This document shows positions 26,772 to 37,567 of a stretch of DNA of 64,000 nucleotides, in pieces. Location of the stretch: NCBI RefSeq assembly GCF_039908645.1, contig NZ_CP150917.1, positions 3,235,501-3,299,500 of the forward strand, in the 5' to 3' direction. Source of the DNA: Pseudomonas helvetica (GTDB lineage Bacteria > Pseudomonadota > Gammaproteobacteria > Pseudomonadales > Pseudomonadaceae). Position numbers and translations under genes: made by a program. Every line of letters starts with the position of its first letter. Positions within the stretch are counted from its first letter, which is position 1. The notes below the pieces were generated by a model, which was not told the origin of the DNA, searched no databases, and saw only the letters and a list, made by a program, of their open reading frames with translations.

Positions 26772-28042
26772 GCGACCTCGGAAACCGCCTTCAAGGGCTA
26801 TCGAAACCGCTCCACCTTACGCCAGGCTACGACGTCGAACGTGTGCGCCAGGCGTTCCCGATCCTCGCGGAGACGATCTACGGCAAGCCGCTGATTTACC
26901 TCGACAGTGCCGCGACCAGCCAGAAGCCGCAGGCGGTCATCGATGCTATGTCGCACTTCTTTTCCAAGGAGAACGCCAACGTGCACCGCGGCGTGCATTA
27001 CCTCTCGGTGCGCGCCACCGAGGAGTATGAGAAGGCGCGGGCCAAGGTCCAGGGCTTCCTCAATACCGAATCCGTCGAAGAGATCGTGTTCGTCCGCGGC
27101 ACGACCGAAGCGGTCAATCTCGTGGCGCAAACCTACGGCAAGACTCAGCTCCGAACAGGCGACGAGGTGCTGATCACGGCCATGGAGCACCATTCGAATA
27201 TCGTGCCGTGGCAGATGCTCTGCGAGCAGACCGGCGCGCGGCTGCGGGTGGCGCCGATCAACGACGCTGGAGAACTGCTGCTCGATGAGCTGGAACGGCT
27301 GATCGGGCCCAGGACCCGACTGGTGGCGGTGACCCATGTCTCCAATGTGCTGGGCACCATCAACCCGATCCGGCGCATTGTCGAGCTCGCCCACGCGCGG
27401 GGCGTACGCGTGCTGGTCGACGGCGCCCAGGCAGCTCCGCACCTGAAGGTCGACGTACGAGCGTTGGGCTGCGATTTCTACGCCTTGTCTGGCCATAAAA
27501 TGTACGGCCCCACCGGCATCGGCGTGCTCTACGGCCGTCACGAGCTGCTCGAAAGCATGCCGCCTTATCAGGGCGGCGGCGACATGATTCTCTCGGTCAG
27601 CTTCGAGAAAACCGTCTACAACAAACCGCCGTACAAGTTTGAAGCGGGGACCCCGAACATGGCCGGCGCTATCGGCCTTGGTGCGGCGATCGACTTTCTC
27701 GCTGAACTGGGGCCTGGGGCGATTGCGGCTCACGAGCAGGCCGTGCAGGCCTACGCCACCAAGGCGTTGGCGGCGTTGCCCGGCCTGCGGTTGATCGGTA
27801 CGGCAGCAGAAAAGGTCGGTGTTCTTTCGTTTGTCCTCGACGGCATCCACCCACACGACATCGGCACCATCCTTGACCGCGAAGGGATCGCGATTCGCAC
27901 CGGGCATCACTGCGCACAGCCCTTGATGAACCGTTTCGGCGTGCCCGCCACGGCTCGCGCGTCGCTCGGCTGCTACAGCACCGAGCGTGATATCGATGCA
28001 CTGGTGGCGGGGTTGGCCAAAGTTCAGGAGGTGTTCCGATGA
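26768..28042 (+). CDS. sufS: Cysteine desulfurase SufS
   Basis: A 424-residue group II cysteine desulfurase. Lys244 in SGHKMYGPTG holds PLP, and Cys382 in RTGHHCAQPLM is the sulfur-carrying cysteine on the short loop typical of SufS. Other motifs are EHHSNIVPW and LVDGAQAAPH. It draws sulfur from cysteine and should pass it to SufU, encoded next. It overlaps sufD and sufU in ATGA-type junctions. Confidence 0.96.
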   Translation: MSDLGNRLQGLSKPLHLTPGYDVERVRQAFPILAETIYGKPLIYLDSAATSQKPQAVIDAMSHFFSKENANVHRGVHYLSVRATEEYEKARAKVQGFLNTESVEEIVFVRGTTEAVNLVAQTYGKTQLRTGDEVLITAMEHHSNIVPWQMLCEQTGARLRVAPINDAGELLLDELERLIGPRTRLVAVTHVSNVLGTINPIRRIVELAHARGVRVLVDGAQAAPHLKVDVRALGCDFYALSGHKMYGPTGIGVLYGRHELLESMPPYQGGGDMILSVSFEKTVYNKPPYKFEAGTPNMAGAIGLGAAIDFLAELGPGAIAAHEQAVQAYATKALAALPGLRLIGTAAEKVGVLSFVLDGIHPHDIGTILDREGIAIRTGHHCAQPLMNRFGVPATARASLGCYSTERDIDALVAGLAKVQEVFR

Positions 28043-28497
28043 GTGGCGACGAACTGCGCGACCTCTACCAGGACGTGATCATCGACCACGGTAAGCGGCC
28101 GCGTAACTTTCACCCGCTTGCGGACGCGACCTGTACGGCGGAGGGGTTCAATCCGCTGTGTGGCGATCAGCTGAAGATTTATCTCAAGCTTGCGAACGGG
28201 GTGATCGAGGACATCAGCTTTCAGGGGGTTGGCTGTGCCATCTCCCAGGCCTCGGCGTCCCTGATGACGTTGGCGGTGAAGGGGAAAAAACCGGAGGAGG
28301 CGCAGGCACTTTTTGCCCGAGTGCATACGTTGCTCACCGAAGGGCCAAACGCCCGGGTAACACCCGCGGAGCTCGGTAAACTCGCGGTGCTTTCGGGCGT
28401 TTGGGAGTTTCCGGTGCGGGTCAAGTGCGCCACTCTGGCCTGGCACACGCTGCGTAGCGCCCTCGAAGGTGGCGCCTCGCAGGTCACGACGGAGTAA
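28039..28497 (+). CDS. sufU: Zinc-dependent sulfurtransferase SufU
   Basis: A 152-residue IscU-like protein. Cys41, Asp43 (PLCGDQL), Cys66 (GVGCAIS) and Cys130 (VKCATLAW) match the Cys-Asp-Cys-Cys zinc site of SufU. The insertion between Cys66 and Cys130 is longer than in IscU, which is also a SufU trait. In SufU systems it accepts sulfur from SufS and takes the place of SufE. Finding SufU rather than SufE is unusual for a gammaproteobacterium. Confidence 0.92.
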   Translation: MSGDELRDLYQDVIIDHGKRPRNFHPLADATCTAEGFNPLCGDQLKIYLKLANGVIEDISFQGVGCAISQASASLMTLAVKGKKPEEAQALFARVHTLLTEGPNARVTPAELGKLAVLSGVWEFPVRVKCATLAWHTLRSALEGGASQVTTE

Positions 28498-28503
28498 TCA
28501 GCC

Positions 28504-29337
28504 ATGGCAGCCACATTATCAATCCCGCGTATTCACCTGCGCGAACCGGCACGCAAAGTCTTGCTCGATGCCCTGGCGGACGGGCATGTGCGCGGAGTGC
28601 GGCTCAGGATCGACGAGCATTTCGCGCATGAGTTTTTCTTCGAACGCGCTGCCGAAGGCGATATCACGGTTGAGGCAGACGGCATCAAGCTGTTGCTCGA
28701 TCCCGCGAGCGCAGAGCGCGCGGATGGCTTGTCCGTCGATTTTACGTATGACCTGCATGGCGCCGGCTTCCATTTCGATAACCCGAATAAACCGGGCTAC
28801 CTGCAACCGATCGAACTCACGCGCGATTGCGCAGTGACCCTGATTCCGGGCGGGGAGCGACTGCAACTGGGCCGTGGCGAGCGAGTGGTGGTAACCCAGG
28901 CGCTCGGTGGCAGCTTCACGGTGCAAATCTCCAGGGGCCGGCTGGCACGGATCGCCGCCGCTGACGCCGATGCGTTGGGGCGGGATGCTCAGCGGCAGGA
29001 GCAGCCCCAGGCGAGCGGTGGCGGGTTCGACGTCCAGCAAGTGTTCGACATGCTGCGCACCGTCTACGACCCGGAGATCCCGGTCAATGTGGTCGATCTC
29101 GGGCTGATCTATCAGTGTGAAACCCGTTTGCTCGCCGACGGCGGCCAGCGAGTCGAGATCAAGATGTCCATGACCGCGCCCGGTTGCGGAATGGGCGACG
29201 TACTCAAAGAAGAGGCGTACACCAAGGTCCAGAGCATCCCTGGGGTCAGCGAGGTCGAAGTCGAGATCGTTTGGGACCCGCCATGGGATCAAAGCCGCAT
29301 GTCCGAGGCGGCGCGCTTGCAGTTGGGGCTGTTCTGA
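28504..29337 (+). CDS. sufT: Fusion of a cysteine-free A-type (IscA/HesB-like) domain with SufT
   Basis: This 277-residue protein has two parts. Residues about 1-100 follow the A-type carrier pattern (EADGIKLLLDPASAERADGL, then GAGFHFDNPNKPG) but have none of the three cluster cysteines. Residues about 100-277 are SufT-like. This part begins ELTRDCAVTLIPGGE, then VVTQALGGSFTVQIS, then a DUF59/MIP18 domain with YDPEIPVNVVDLGLIY and TAPGCGMGDVLKEEA. SufT aids Fe-S protein maturation. The A-type half may be a structural remnant or a binding module. It follows sufU by 6 bp and ends the sufBCDSUT run. Confidence 0.85.
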   Translation: MAATLSIPRIHLREPARKVLLDALADGHVRGVRLRIDEHFAHEFFFERAAEGDITVEADGIKLLLDPASAERADGLSVDFTYDLHGAGFHFDNPNKPGYLQPIELTRDCAVTLIPGGERLQLGRGERVVVTQALGGSFTVQISRGRLARIAAADADALGRDAQRQEQPQASGGGFDVQQVFDMLRTVYDPEIPVNVVDLGLIYQCETRLLADGGQRVEIKMSMTAPGCGMGDVLKEEAYTKVQSIPGVSEVEVEIVWDPPWDQSRMSEAARLQLGLF

Positions 29338-29361
29338 GGAACCCGGCGTGAGGAGCCAGCC

Positions 29362-31350
29362 ATGAGCAATCGACTCGCCAAAGAGACTTCGCCCTATCTG
29401 CGTCAGCACGCAGAGAACCCCGTCGATTGGTATCCGTGGGGCGAGGAAGCGTTCCGCCGCGCGCGCGACGAGGACAAGCCCATCCACCTGTCGCTGGGTT
29501 ACGCCGCCTGCCACTGGTGTCATGTGATGGCCCACGAGTCGTTCGAGAACCCCGAGACCGCGCGCCTGATGAACGAGCGCTTCATCAATATCAAAGTCGA
29601 CCGCCAGGAACGGCCTGATCTCGACGACATCTATCAACAAGTCGTGCAGATGATGGGGCAGGGTGGTGGCTGGCCGTTAACGGTGTTCCTGACTGCCGAG
29701 CGCGAGCCGTTCTTCGGCGGCACCTACTTTCCGCCAGACGACGGTTATGGTCGGCCGGGCTTCACTCAGCTGCTGCTCGGTCTGAGCGATGCCTGGCAGA
29801 ACAACCGCGCGGCGCTGCAACAGAACGTCAAGCAGTTCCTTCAGGGGTACCGCAAGCTGGACGCATCAATGCTGGAGGGCGATACACCGCTGGAGCCTGA
29901 CCAGCCGGCTGCCGCTGCCCGGTTGTTTGCCCGAAACACCGACCCGGTGAACGGCGGCCTGGGCAACGCTCCGAAATTTCCCAACCCGGCCTGCCATGAT
30001 CTGGTCCTGCGTCTTTATCAGCGTCTGCACGAGCCGGATTTGCTGCATTCGGTAGAGTTGACCCTTGATCGCATGGCCGCCAGCGGGCTCTATGATCACC
30101 TCGGCGGCGGTTTTGCTCGCTATTGTGTGGATGAACGCTGGGCCGTCCCTCATTTCGAAAAGATGCTCTACGACAACGGCCAGCTCGTGAAGCTCTATGC
30201 CGATGCCTACCGCGAGACCGGCAAGCCTGCCTGGCGGCGTGTGTTCGAGGAAACCATCGACTACATCCTGCGTGACATGACTCACCCTGACGGCGGTTTC
30301 TACGCCAGTGAAGACGCTGACAGCGAGGGTGAAGAGGGCAAGTTCTACGTGTGGACACTCGCTCAAGTGCAGGCTGCGCTCGGCGAGCCGGATGCCGCGC
30401 TGGCCTGCCGGGCTTACGGCGTAACCGCCAACGGCAACTTCGAGCATGGCAGCACGGTGCTGCACCGCGCAGTCGCACTGGACGCGGTGCAGGAACTAGA
30501 GCTCAAGGGCCTGCGTGGCAGGTTATTGCTGGCGCGTGCCCAGCGTATTCGTCCGGGGCGCGACGAGAACATCCTCACCAGCTGGAACGCGTTAATGGTC
30601 CAGGGGCTCTGCGCGGCATACCAAGCGACCGGAACCACAACGTATCTGGACGCCGCGAGGCGCGCCGCCGACTTCATTCTGGACCGACTCTCGACGCCTG
30701 AAGGTGGACTTTACCGGGCCTGGCGGGAGGGCACGGCGAAGGTTCCAGGCTTCCTCGAAGACTACGCCTTCCTCGCCAACGCCTTGATCGATCTCTACGA
30801 GTGCGACTTCGATAAACGCTATGTCGAACGCGCCACGCAACTGGTCGAGGTGATCCTGGCCAAGTTCTGGGAGGACGGACTTTACTTCACGCCCAGCGAT
30901 GGCGAGCCGCTGGTGCACAGGCCTCGGGCACCGCACGACAGTGCCTGGCCGTCAGGAACTTCGGCCTGCGTGTTGGCTTTCCTGAGACTTTTTGAACTGA
31001 CCGGCCGCGAGCTTTACCACGAGCGTGCCGAGCAGGTCTTGGCGATGTACCGCGCCGCAGCCGCGCAGAATCCCTTCGGTTTCGCCCATCTGCTGGCGGC
31101 GCAGGACTGGATGCAACGTGGCCCGATCAGCATCGTCGTTGCCGGCGAGCGTTCCGCCGCCAGCACCTTGGTCGCGAAGCTGCAGCGCCGCTACCTGCCG
31201 GCACGCGTCCTGGCCTTTGCCGAGGATGTGCCCATCGGCGCGGGTCGGCATCCGCTCGCGGGGCAAACCAGCGCCTATGTCTGCCGAAACCGCACGTGCG
31301 AACCCCCGGTCACCAGCGCCGAGGAGCTTGTAGAGCGCTGCCTGAAGTGA
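29362..31350 (+). CDS. DUF255/thioredoxin-like protein (YyaL, spermatogenesis-associated 20 type)
   Basis: A 662-residue cytoplasmic protein. The N-terminal domain is thioredoxin-like, with Cys50 and Cys53 in [15 protein letters not shown]. The long C-terminal part is an alpha/alpha toroid-like region ([36 protein letters not shown]). This is the YyaL/SSP411 family, whose function is not established. It starts 24 bp after the sufT fusion and is probably part of the same transcript. A redox role next to Fe-S assembly is possible but unproven. Confidence 0.87.
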   Translation: MSNRLAKETSPYLRQHAENPVDWYPWGEEAFRRARDEDKPIHLSLGYAACHWCHVMAHESFENPETARLMNERFINIKVDRQERPDLDDIYQQVVQMMGQGGGWPLTVFLTAEREPFFGGTYFPPDDGYGRPGFTQLLLGLSDAWQNNRAALQQNVKQFLQGYRKLDASMLEGDTPLEPDQPAAAARLFARNTDPVNGGLGNAPKFPNPACHDLVLRLYQRLHEPDLLHSVELTLDRMAASGLYDHLGGGFARYCVDERWAVPHFEKMLYDNGQLVKLYADAYRETGKPAWRRVFEETIDYILRDMTHPDGGFYASEDADSEGEEGKFYVWTLAQVQAALGEPDAALACRAYGVTANGNFEHGSTVLHRAVALDAVQELELKGLRGRLLLARAQRIRPGRDENILTSWNALMVQGLCAAYQATGTTTYLDAARRAADFILDRLSTPEGGLYRAWREGTAKVPGFLEDYAFLANALIDLYECDFDKRYVERATQLVEVILAKFWEDGLYFTPSDGEPLVHRPRAPHDSAWPSGTSACVLAFLRLFELTGRELYHERAEQVLAMYRAAAAQNPFGFAHLLAAQDWMQRGPISIVVAGERSAASTLVAKLQRRYLPARVLAFAEDVPIGAGRHPLAGQTSAYVCRNRTCEPPVTSAEELVERCLK

Positions 31351-31392
31351 AGAGCCAGAATTGAATCAAACCGTCAACGCGAGGAGACAACG

Positions 31393-31740
31393 ATGGACAA
31401 CAAGAACAGCCACAACCCGTACACGTACCAACGTCTCAAGCATCTATATCCTGATTACTTCAGTGCCTTGGAGGCCCTGGGTACAGCGGTGCATCATGCT
31501 GGGCCGCTGGAAGAGAAAACCGTCCAACTGATTCAGCTCGGTGCCGCGGCGGCAATCCGCTCGGAAGGCGCAGTGCACAGTCATACCCGACGGGCACTTG
31601 CAGCCGGGGCGACGACTGAGGAGATCCATCACGCACTGATCGCCTTGACCAGCACGATCGGCTTCCCGACAGTCATTGCAGCGATGAGCTGGGTGGATGA
31701 TGTGATCGGGAAAAGAGGCAATGACGCGCCGGAGCTCTGA
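31393..31740 (+). CDS. Carboxymuconolactone-decarboxylase-family protein without cysteines
   Basis: A 115-residue small helical protein of the CMD/AhpD family, recognisable from EEKTVQLIQLGAAAAIRSEGAVHSHTRRALAAGAT and EEIHHALIALTSTIGFPTV. The redox CxxC of AhpD-type members is replaced by SEGAV, and the protein has no cysteine at all. It is therefore unlikely to be a peroxidase. It may be a gamma-CMD-like lyase or a structural protein. It follows the DUF255 gene by 42 bp with GAGGAG upstream. Confidence 0.82.
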   Translation: MDNKNSHNPYTYQRLKHLYPDYFSALEALGTAVHHAGPLEEKTVQLIQLGAAAAIRSEGAVHSHTRRALAAGATTEEIHHALIALTSTIGFPTVIAAMSWVDDVIGKRGNDAPEL

Positions 31741-31884
31741 GTACACCGCCGACGACCGGGTTTCGCTACATCCGGTGCAATCTTGACTATAGTTTCAAGT
31801 GTCGGCGGCCGTCGTTCAGTCACCGTGTTCGTCCAAGATTTCCCGGGCACGTTCCGGGTAACTCCACCTGATCAGGAGCGCACG

Positions 31885-34800
31885 ATGGACCTCAACCGTC
31901 GTCAGTTCTTCAAGGTCGCCGCTATCGGCCTTGGAGGCTCCAGCCTGGCCGCGCTGGGTATGGCACCCGCGCCAGCCTTCGCCGAGCAAGTCCGCCACTT
32001 CAAGCTGGCCCATACCCATGAAACCCGCAATACCTGCCCCTACTGTTCGGTGGGTTGCGGCTTGATCATGTACAGCCAGGGCGATGCGGCCAAGAACGTC
32101 AATCAGAGCATCATCCACATCGAAGGGGATGCCGACCACCCGGTCAATCGCGGCACGCTGTGCCCCAAAGGCGCAGGCCTGCTGGACTTTGTCCATAGCC
32201 CCAGCCGGCTGCAATATCCGCAGGTACGCAAGCCGGGCAGCAAGGAGTGGACGCGGGTGTCGTGGGATGAAGCGCTGGATCGCATCGCCGACCTGATGAA
32301 GGCCGACCGTGACGCCAACTTCATCGAGAAGAATGCCAAGGGCCAAACGGTCAACCGTTGGCTGACGACGGGTTTTCTCGCCGCTTCGGCGTCCTCCAAC
32401 GAAGCCGGCTACATGACCCACAAGGTCGTTCGCAGTCTGGGCATGCTGGGGTTCGATAACCAGGCACGTGTCTGACATGGCCCGACGGTGGCAAGTCTTG
32501 CCCCAACGTATGGCCGAGGTGCGATGACCAACCACTGGACCGATATCGCCAACGCGAATCTGGTCCTGGTCATGGGCGGCAATGCCGCTGAAGCCCACCC
32601 CTGTGGCTTTAAATGGGTGACCGAAGCCAAAGCGCACAACCAGGCGCGATTGATCGTGGTCGACCCGCGTTTCACCCGTACCGCCTCGGTGGCCGACTAT
32701 TACGCACCGATCCGCACCGGCACCGACATCGCCTTCATGGGCGGTCTGATCAACTATTTGCTCACTGAAAACAAGATCCAGCACGAGTACGTGCACGCCT
32801 ATACGGACGTGGCGTTCATCGTCAAGGACAGCTATGGATTCGAGGACGGGCTGTTTACCGGCTACGACGCGACCAAGCGTACCTACAGCGACAAGTCGAG
32901 CTGGGGCTATGAAATCGGCGAGGACGGTTTCGCCAAAGTCGACCCGTCCCTGATGCACCCGCGTTGCGTCTACCAACTGATGAAGCAGCATTACAGCCGC
33001 TACACCCTGGAGCTGACCAGCCAGATCTGCGGCATGCCGCAAGATGCCCTGCAAAAGATCTGGGAAGAGATCGCCACTTGCTCGCAACCGGGCAAGACCA
33101 TGACGATTCTCTACGCGCTGGGCTGGACCCAGCATTCGACGGGCTCGCAGATGATTCGCAGCGCAGCCATGGTGCAGTTGCTGTTGGGCAACGTCGGCAT
33201 GCCGGGCGGGGGCGTCAATGCCCTGCGCGGGCATTCCAACATCCAGGGCCTGACCGACCTTGGGTTGCTGTCGAACCTGCTGCCCGGCTACTTGACCTTG
33301 CCGGGCGATGCCGAACAGGACTACGACGCCTACATTGCCAAGCGTGCGCTCAAACCATTGCGGCCGGGGCAATTGTCCTACTGGCAGAACTACGGCAAGT
33401 TCCACGTCAGCCTGATGAAGGCCTGGTACGGCGCCAACGCTACTGCCGAGAACCACTGGGGCTACGACTGGCTGCCGAAGCTCGATATCCCCGGTTACGA
33501 CATCCTCAAAGTGTTCGACATGATGTCCAGCGGGCAGGTCAACGGCTACGTCTGCCAGGGCTTCAATCCTATCGCCGCCTTACCTGACAAGAACCGGGTG
33601 ATGGCCGCGCTGGCCAAACTCAAGTGGCTGGTGGTGATGGACCCCCTCGCCACCGAGACCTCGGAATTCTGGCGCAATGTCGGGCCTTACAACGATGTCG
33701 AAACGGCCGGCATCCAGACCGAAGTCATCCGCCTGCCCACCACCTGCTTCGCTGAAGAAGACGGCTCGCTGGTCAACAGCGGCCGTTGGCTGCAATGGCA
33801 CTGGAAGGGCGCCAATGGCCCGGGACAAGCACGCACCGACATCAAGATCATGAGCGAGCTGTTCATCCGTTTGCGTCAGCGCTACCAGGCCAATGGCGGC
33901 GCCTTCGCCGAGCCGATTCTCAAGCTCAGCTGGCCCTACAAGGTGCCTGACGATCCGACACCGGAAGAGATTGCCAAGGAGTTCAACGGCTACGCGGTTG
34001 CCGATGTCACTGACGCCACGGGCGCGACGCTCAAGGCCGGGCAGCAGCTATCCGGTTTTGGCCAGCTCAAGGACGACGGCAGCACGGCGTCGGGCTGCTG
34101 GATCTTCTGCGGCAGCTGGACCGAGCAGGGCAACCAGATGGCTCGCCGCGACAACAGCGACCCTTTCGGGATGAAGCAGAATCTGGGATGGGCCTGGGCC
34201 TGGCCGATGAACCGGCGCATTCTCTACAACCGCGCCTCAGCCGATCCGAAAGGCCAACCCTGGGATCCGAAAAAGCGCCTGGTGTGGTGGAACGGCAAGT
34301 CCTGGGGCGGCACCGATGTGCCTGACTACAAGGCCGACGTACCGCCGGAAGCAGGCATGAACCCGTTCATCATGAACCCCGAAGGGGTGGCGCGTTTCTT
34401 CGCTCTCGACAAGATGAACGAAGGGCCTTTCCCGGAACATTACGAACCGTTCGAAACGCCTATCGGCATCAACCCGCTGCACCCCACCAACAAGAAGGCG
34501 ACCAGCAACCCGGCCGGGCGCATCTTCGATTCGGTCTGGGACTCGCTCGGGACGGCGAAGGATTTCCCCTATGCCGCCACGAGCTACCGGCTCACCGAGC
34601 ACTTCCACTTCTGGACCAAGCATTGCCCGATCAATGCCATCACCCAGCCCGAGCAGTTCGTCGAGATTGGTGAAGCCCTGGCCAAGGAGAAGGGGATTGC
34701 CCCGGGCGACCGGGTAAGGGTCAGCTCCAAACGCGGGCATATCGAGGCGGTGGCGGTGGTGACCAAGCGGATTCGTCCGCTGCAGGTCAACAACCAGACC

Positions 34801-34950
34801 GTGCACCATATCGGCATTCCGTTGCACTGGGGGTTCACCGGGGCAACCCGGCATGGCTACCTGACAAACACCCTGGTGCCGTTCCTCGGTGACGGCAATA
34901 CACAGACCCCGGAATCCAAGTCGTTCCTGGTCAATGTGGAGAAAATCTGA
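31885..34950 (+). CDS. fdnG: Formate dehydrogenase-N/O alpha subunit, selenocysteine-containing
   Basis: One gene of about 1021 residues that reads through TGA 32473-32475 as Sec197 (context [18 protein letters not shown]). The N-terminus has a Tat signal ([14 protein letters not shown]). The 4Fe-4S cysteines lie in [12 protein letters not shown] and CPKG, and bis-MGD molybdenum or tungsten should bind the rest. A SECIS-like hairpin follows the UGA. The start at ATG 31885 has AGGAG (31874-31878). It should be exported by Tat and oxidise formate on the periplasmic side with FdnH and FdnI. Calling the two halves as separate genes would be wrong. Confidence 0.95.
32473..32504 (+). promoter_or_regulatory. 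UGA selenocysteine codon and bacterial SECIS hairpin
   Basis: TGA (32473-32475) is followed 11 nt later by a hairpin, GG-T-GGCA-AGTCT-TGCC-CC (32487-32504). It has a bulged U at 32489 and a loop containing GU. The arrangement matches the E. coli fdnG element (bulged U on the 5' side, apical loop with GU), which binds SelB. The selB gene is about 6.5 kb downstream. Confidence 0.85.
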
Positions 34951-35900
34951 TGGCCAACCAAGACATCATTGCCCGTTCGGCCACCACCACCTTGCCGCCC
35001 TCGGTACGTCAACAGGAGGAAGTCGCCAAACTCATCGATACCACCAAGTGCATCGGTTGCAAGGCCTGCCAGGTCGCCTGTTCGGAATGGAATGAATTGC
35101 GCGACGAGGTCGGCCACAACCATGGAACCTACGACAACCCGCAGGATCTCAGCGCCGAGACCTGGACCCTGATGCGCTTCACCGAGCACGAAACCGACGC
35201 CGGCAACCTCGAATGGCTGATCCGCAAGGACGGTTGCATGCACTGCGCTGAACCTGGCTGCCTCGCGGCCTGCCCAAGTCCCGGGGCGATCATCAAGCAC
35301 GCCAACGGCATCGTCGATTTCGACCAGGACCATTGCATCGGCTGCGGTTATTGCATCACCGGATGCCCCTTCAACATTCCGCGCATTTCGCGCAAAGACC
35401 ACAAGGCCTACAAGTGCACGCTGTGTTCGGACCGGGTGGCGGTCGGGCTGGAACCGGCGTGCGTCAAGACCTGTCCGACCGGCGCCATCGTGTTCGGCAG
35501 CAAGGAGGACATGAAAGAACACGCCGCCGAGCGCATCGTCGACCTCAAGTCACGGGGCTTCGACAACGCCGGCCTGTACGATCCCGCCGGCGTCGGCGGC
35601 ACGCATGTGATGTACGTCCTGCACCACGCCGACCAGCCATCGCTGTACGCCGGCTTGCCGAACCAGCCGGTCATCAGCCCATTGGTCGGGCTGTGGAAAG
35701 GCGTGAGCAAACCACTGGCGTTGTTGGCCATGGGCGCTGCAGTGCTGGCGGGTTTCTTCCATTACGTGCGCATCGGCCCGCAGCGCGTCGAGGAAGACGA
35801 ACACCCGCCCGGCAAGGATTCCAGCGTGCATGAAGTCGACCCGACGGTGCATGTCTATGACCCGAACACGCCAGGATCGCAGGAGGACAGGCGACCATGA
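34950..35900 (+). CDS. fdnH: Formate dehydrogenase-N/O iron-sulfur beta subunit
   Basis: A 316-residue protein with four ferredoxin-type cysteine groups: [35 protein letters not shown] and CTLCSDR with a later CVKTC. These would bind four 4Fe-4S clusters. The C-terminal segment [21 protein letters not shown] is the single transmembrane helix that anchors the subunit. It overlaps the end of fdnG by one base and the start of fdnI by four. It passes electrons from FdnG to cytochrome b. Confidence 0.95.
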   Translation: MANQDIIARSATTTLPPSVRQQEEVAKLIDTTKCIGCKACQVACSEWNELRDEVGHNHGTYDNPQDLSAETWTLMRFTEHETDAGNLEWLIRKDGCMHCAEPGCLAACPSPGAIIKHANGIVDFDQDHCIGCGYCITGCPFNIPRISRKDHKAYKCTLCSDRVAVGLEPACVKTCPTGAIVFGSKEDMKEHAAERIVDLKSRGFDNAGLYDPAGVGGTHVMYVLHHADQPSLYAGLPNQPVISPLVGLWKGVSKPLALLAMGAAVLAGFFHYVRIGPQRVEEDEHPPGKDSSVHEVDPTVHVYDPNTPGSQEDRRP

Positions 35901-36550
35901 AAGACAAAACGATCCTGCGCTACAACGCCAACGAACGCACCAATCACTGGCTGGTGGCGATTCTGTTTTTCATGGCGGCCCTGTCGGGTCTGGCACTGTT
36001 CCACCCGTCGCTGTTCTGGCTCAGCGAGTTGTTTGGCGGCGGGCCATGGACGCGCATCCTGCACCCCTTCATGGGCGTGCTGATGTTCGTGTTTTTCCTG
36101 GGGCTGGTGATCAGCTTCTGGCGGGCCAATGTCTTTATTGCCAACGACCGCCTGTGGCTCAAACGGGTCAACCGGGTGATGCGCAATGAGGAGGAAGGCG
36201 TACCGCCCATCGGCAAGTACAACCCCGGGCAGAAGCTGCTGTTCTGGACCTTGCTGGCCTGCATGCTGATATTGCTGCTGAGCGGTGTGGTGATCTGGCG
36301 GGCCTATTTCAGCCAGTACTTCGGCATCACCTCGATTCGCCTCGCGATGCTGTTGCATGCGCTGGCAGCTTTCGTGCTGGTGCTGAGTATTATCGTGCAC
36401 ATCTACGCCGGCCTCTGGATCAAGGGCTCGGTCAGCGCAATGCTGCATGGCGGGGTCAGCCGTGCCTGGGCGAAGAAACATCATGCGCTCTGGTACCGCG
36501 AGGTGACACACGACGAGAACCCTGACAGCCAGATAAGCAAGAAAGGATGA
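35897..36550 (+). CDS. fdnI: Formate dehydrogenase-N/O cytochrome b subunit
   Basis: A 217-residue integral membrane protein with four hydrophobic segments (for example [19 protein letters not shown] and [20 protein letters not shown]). It carries histidines suited to heme b ligation (NHWL, LHPF, LLHA, VHIY). It reduces the quinone pool. It overlaps fdnH in ATGA, and fdhE follows after 4 bp. Confidence 0.93.
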   Translation: MKDKTILRYNANERTNHWLVAILFFMAALSGLALFHPSLFWLSELFGGGPWTRILHPFMGVLMFVFFLGLVISFWRANVFIANDRLWLKRVNRVMRNEEEGVPPIGKYNPGQKLLFWTLLACMLILLLSGVVIWRAYFSQYFGITSIRLAMLLHALAAFVLVLSIIVHIYAGLWIKGSVSAMLHGGVSRAWAKKHHALWYREVTHDENPDSQISKKG

Positions 36551-36554
36551 TGCC

Positions 36555-37481
36555 TTGAGCACGATACTCGAGCCCGGACAAATCGAGGCGGCGGCGAGCA
36601 CACCGCCGTTCCTGCGCCTGCCGCCGCCCAACCTGTACACCTTGCGTGCGATGCGCCTGGAGCGATTGGCCAATGGGCATCCGCTGGCCGATTTCCTGCG
36701 GCTGGTCGCCGACCTGTGTTACGTCCAGCAAAGCCTGTTGGACGAGCCACCGCTGGCCCCGGCCCCGAATCCTGAGCGCCTGTTGTTATGCCAGGAACAT
36801 GGCTTGCCGCCGCTGGCCGCCGACAGTCTGGTGCGCGAAGACGGCTGGCTGCCGTACCTGGAAACCCTGCTGCGGCGTTACCAGGCACCGCCGCGTTCGG
36901 CAGTGAAAAGTGCCGTGGCCACCTTGAACACCGCCAGTGTCGGACAGCGCAAGGTCTGGGCAATTGCCTTGCTCAGCGGCCAGTATGCAGGGCTTCCAGC
37001 GGCGCTGGTGCCGTTTCTCGGCGCGGCTTTGCAGGCGGCATGGAGCCACTGGCTGCTCGGCATGCCGGTTAGTGAACTGAAGCCTTGCGCGAGCCTTGGC
37101 CAATGCCCGGCCTGCGGTTCGCCGGCCATGGCCGGGGTGATTCACCAACGGGGAAAATACAACGGGTTGCGTTACCTGGTGTGTTCGCTGTGTGCCTGCG
37201 AATGGCATGTGGTGCGGGTCAAATGCGTCTACTGCGAACAAAGCAAAGGACTCAAATACGTCAGTTTCGAGGATGATCGGCATACGGCCAACCAGGCGCC
37301 ACTGCGGGCTGAAATCTGCCCCGGCTGCAACAGTTACCTGAAACTGCTGTACCTGGAAAACGACGCTGACGCCGAAGCGCTGTCGGCGGACCTCGCCAGC
37401 TTGATGCTGGACATGCGCCTGGACCTGGACGGCTACCAGCGTCTGGCACCGAACCTGATGCTGGCGCCAGGGGGAGATTGA
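36555..37481 (+). CDS. fdhE: Formate dehydrogenase accessory protein FdhE
   Basis: A 308-residue protein from a TTG start at 36555, 8 nt after AAGGA (36542-36546). It has rubredoxin-like cysteine pairs [27 protein letters not shown] and CPGCNSYLK, typical of FdhE. In E. coli FdhE interacts with the formate dehydrogenase catalytic subunit before export. It is a cytoplasmic redox or maturation factor. It lies 4 bp after fdnI. Confidence 0.93.
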   Translation: MSTILEPGQIEAAASTPPFLRLPPPNLYTLRAMRLERLANGHPLADFLRLVADLCYVQQSLLDEPPLAPAPNPERLLLCQEHGLPPLAADSLVREDGWLPYLETLLRRYQAPPRSAVKSAVATLNTASVGQRKVWAIALLSGQYAGLPAALVPFLGAALQAAWSHWLLGMPVSELKPCASLGQCPACGSPAMAGVIHQRGKYNGLRYLVCSLCACEWHVVRVKCVYCEQSKGLKYVSFEDDRHTANQAPLRAEICPGCNSYLKLLYLENDADAEALSADLASLMLDMRLDLDGYQRLAPNLMLAPGGD

Positions 37482-37567
37482 TCTCAGCGGCTACACTCAG
37501 GTTTCCGGGACCGGAGCCTGTTTCATTCCACTCCCGCGACGGCCAACCGTTTCAGGGAGCCCCCTTG

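Noticed and set aside
32473..32475. Premature stop making fdnG a pseudogene
   Set aside because: The codon lies at the conserved selenocysteine position, is followed by a SECIS hairpin, and selA, selB and selC are present.
31816..33456. Antisense frame of 546 codons over fdnG
   Set aside because: It lies inside a clearly conserved selenoprotein gene and has no recognisable domain.
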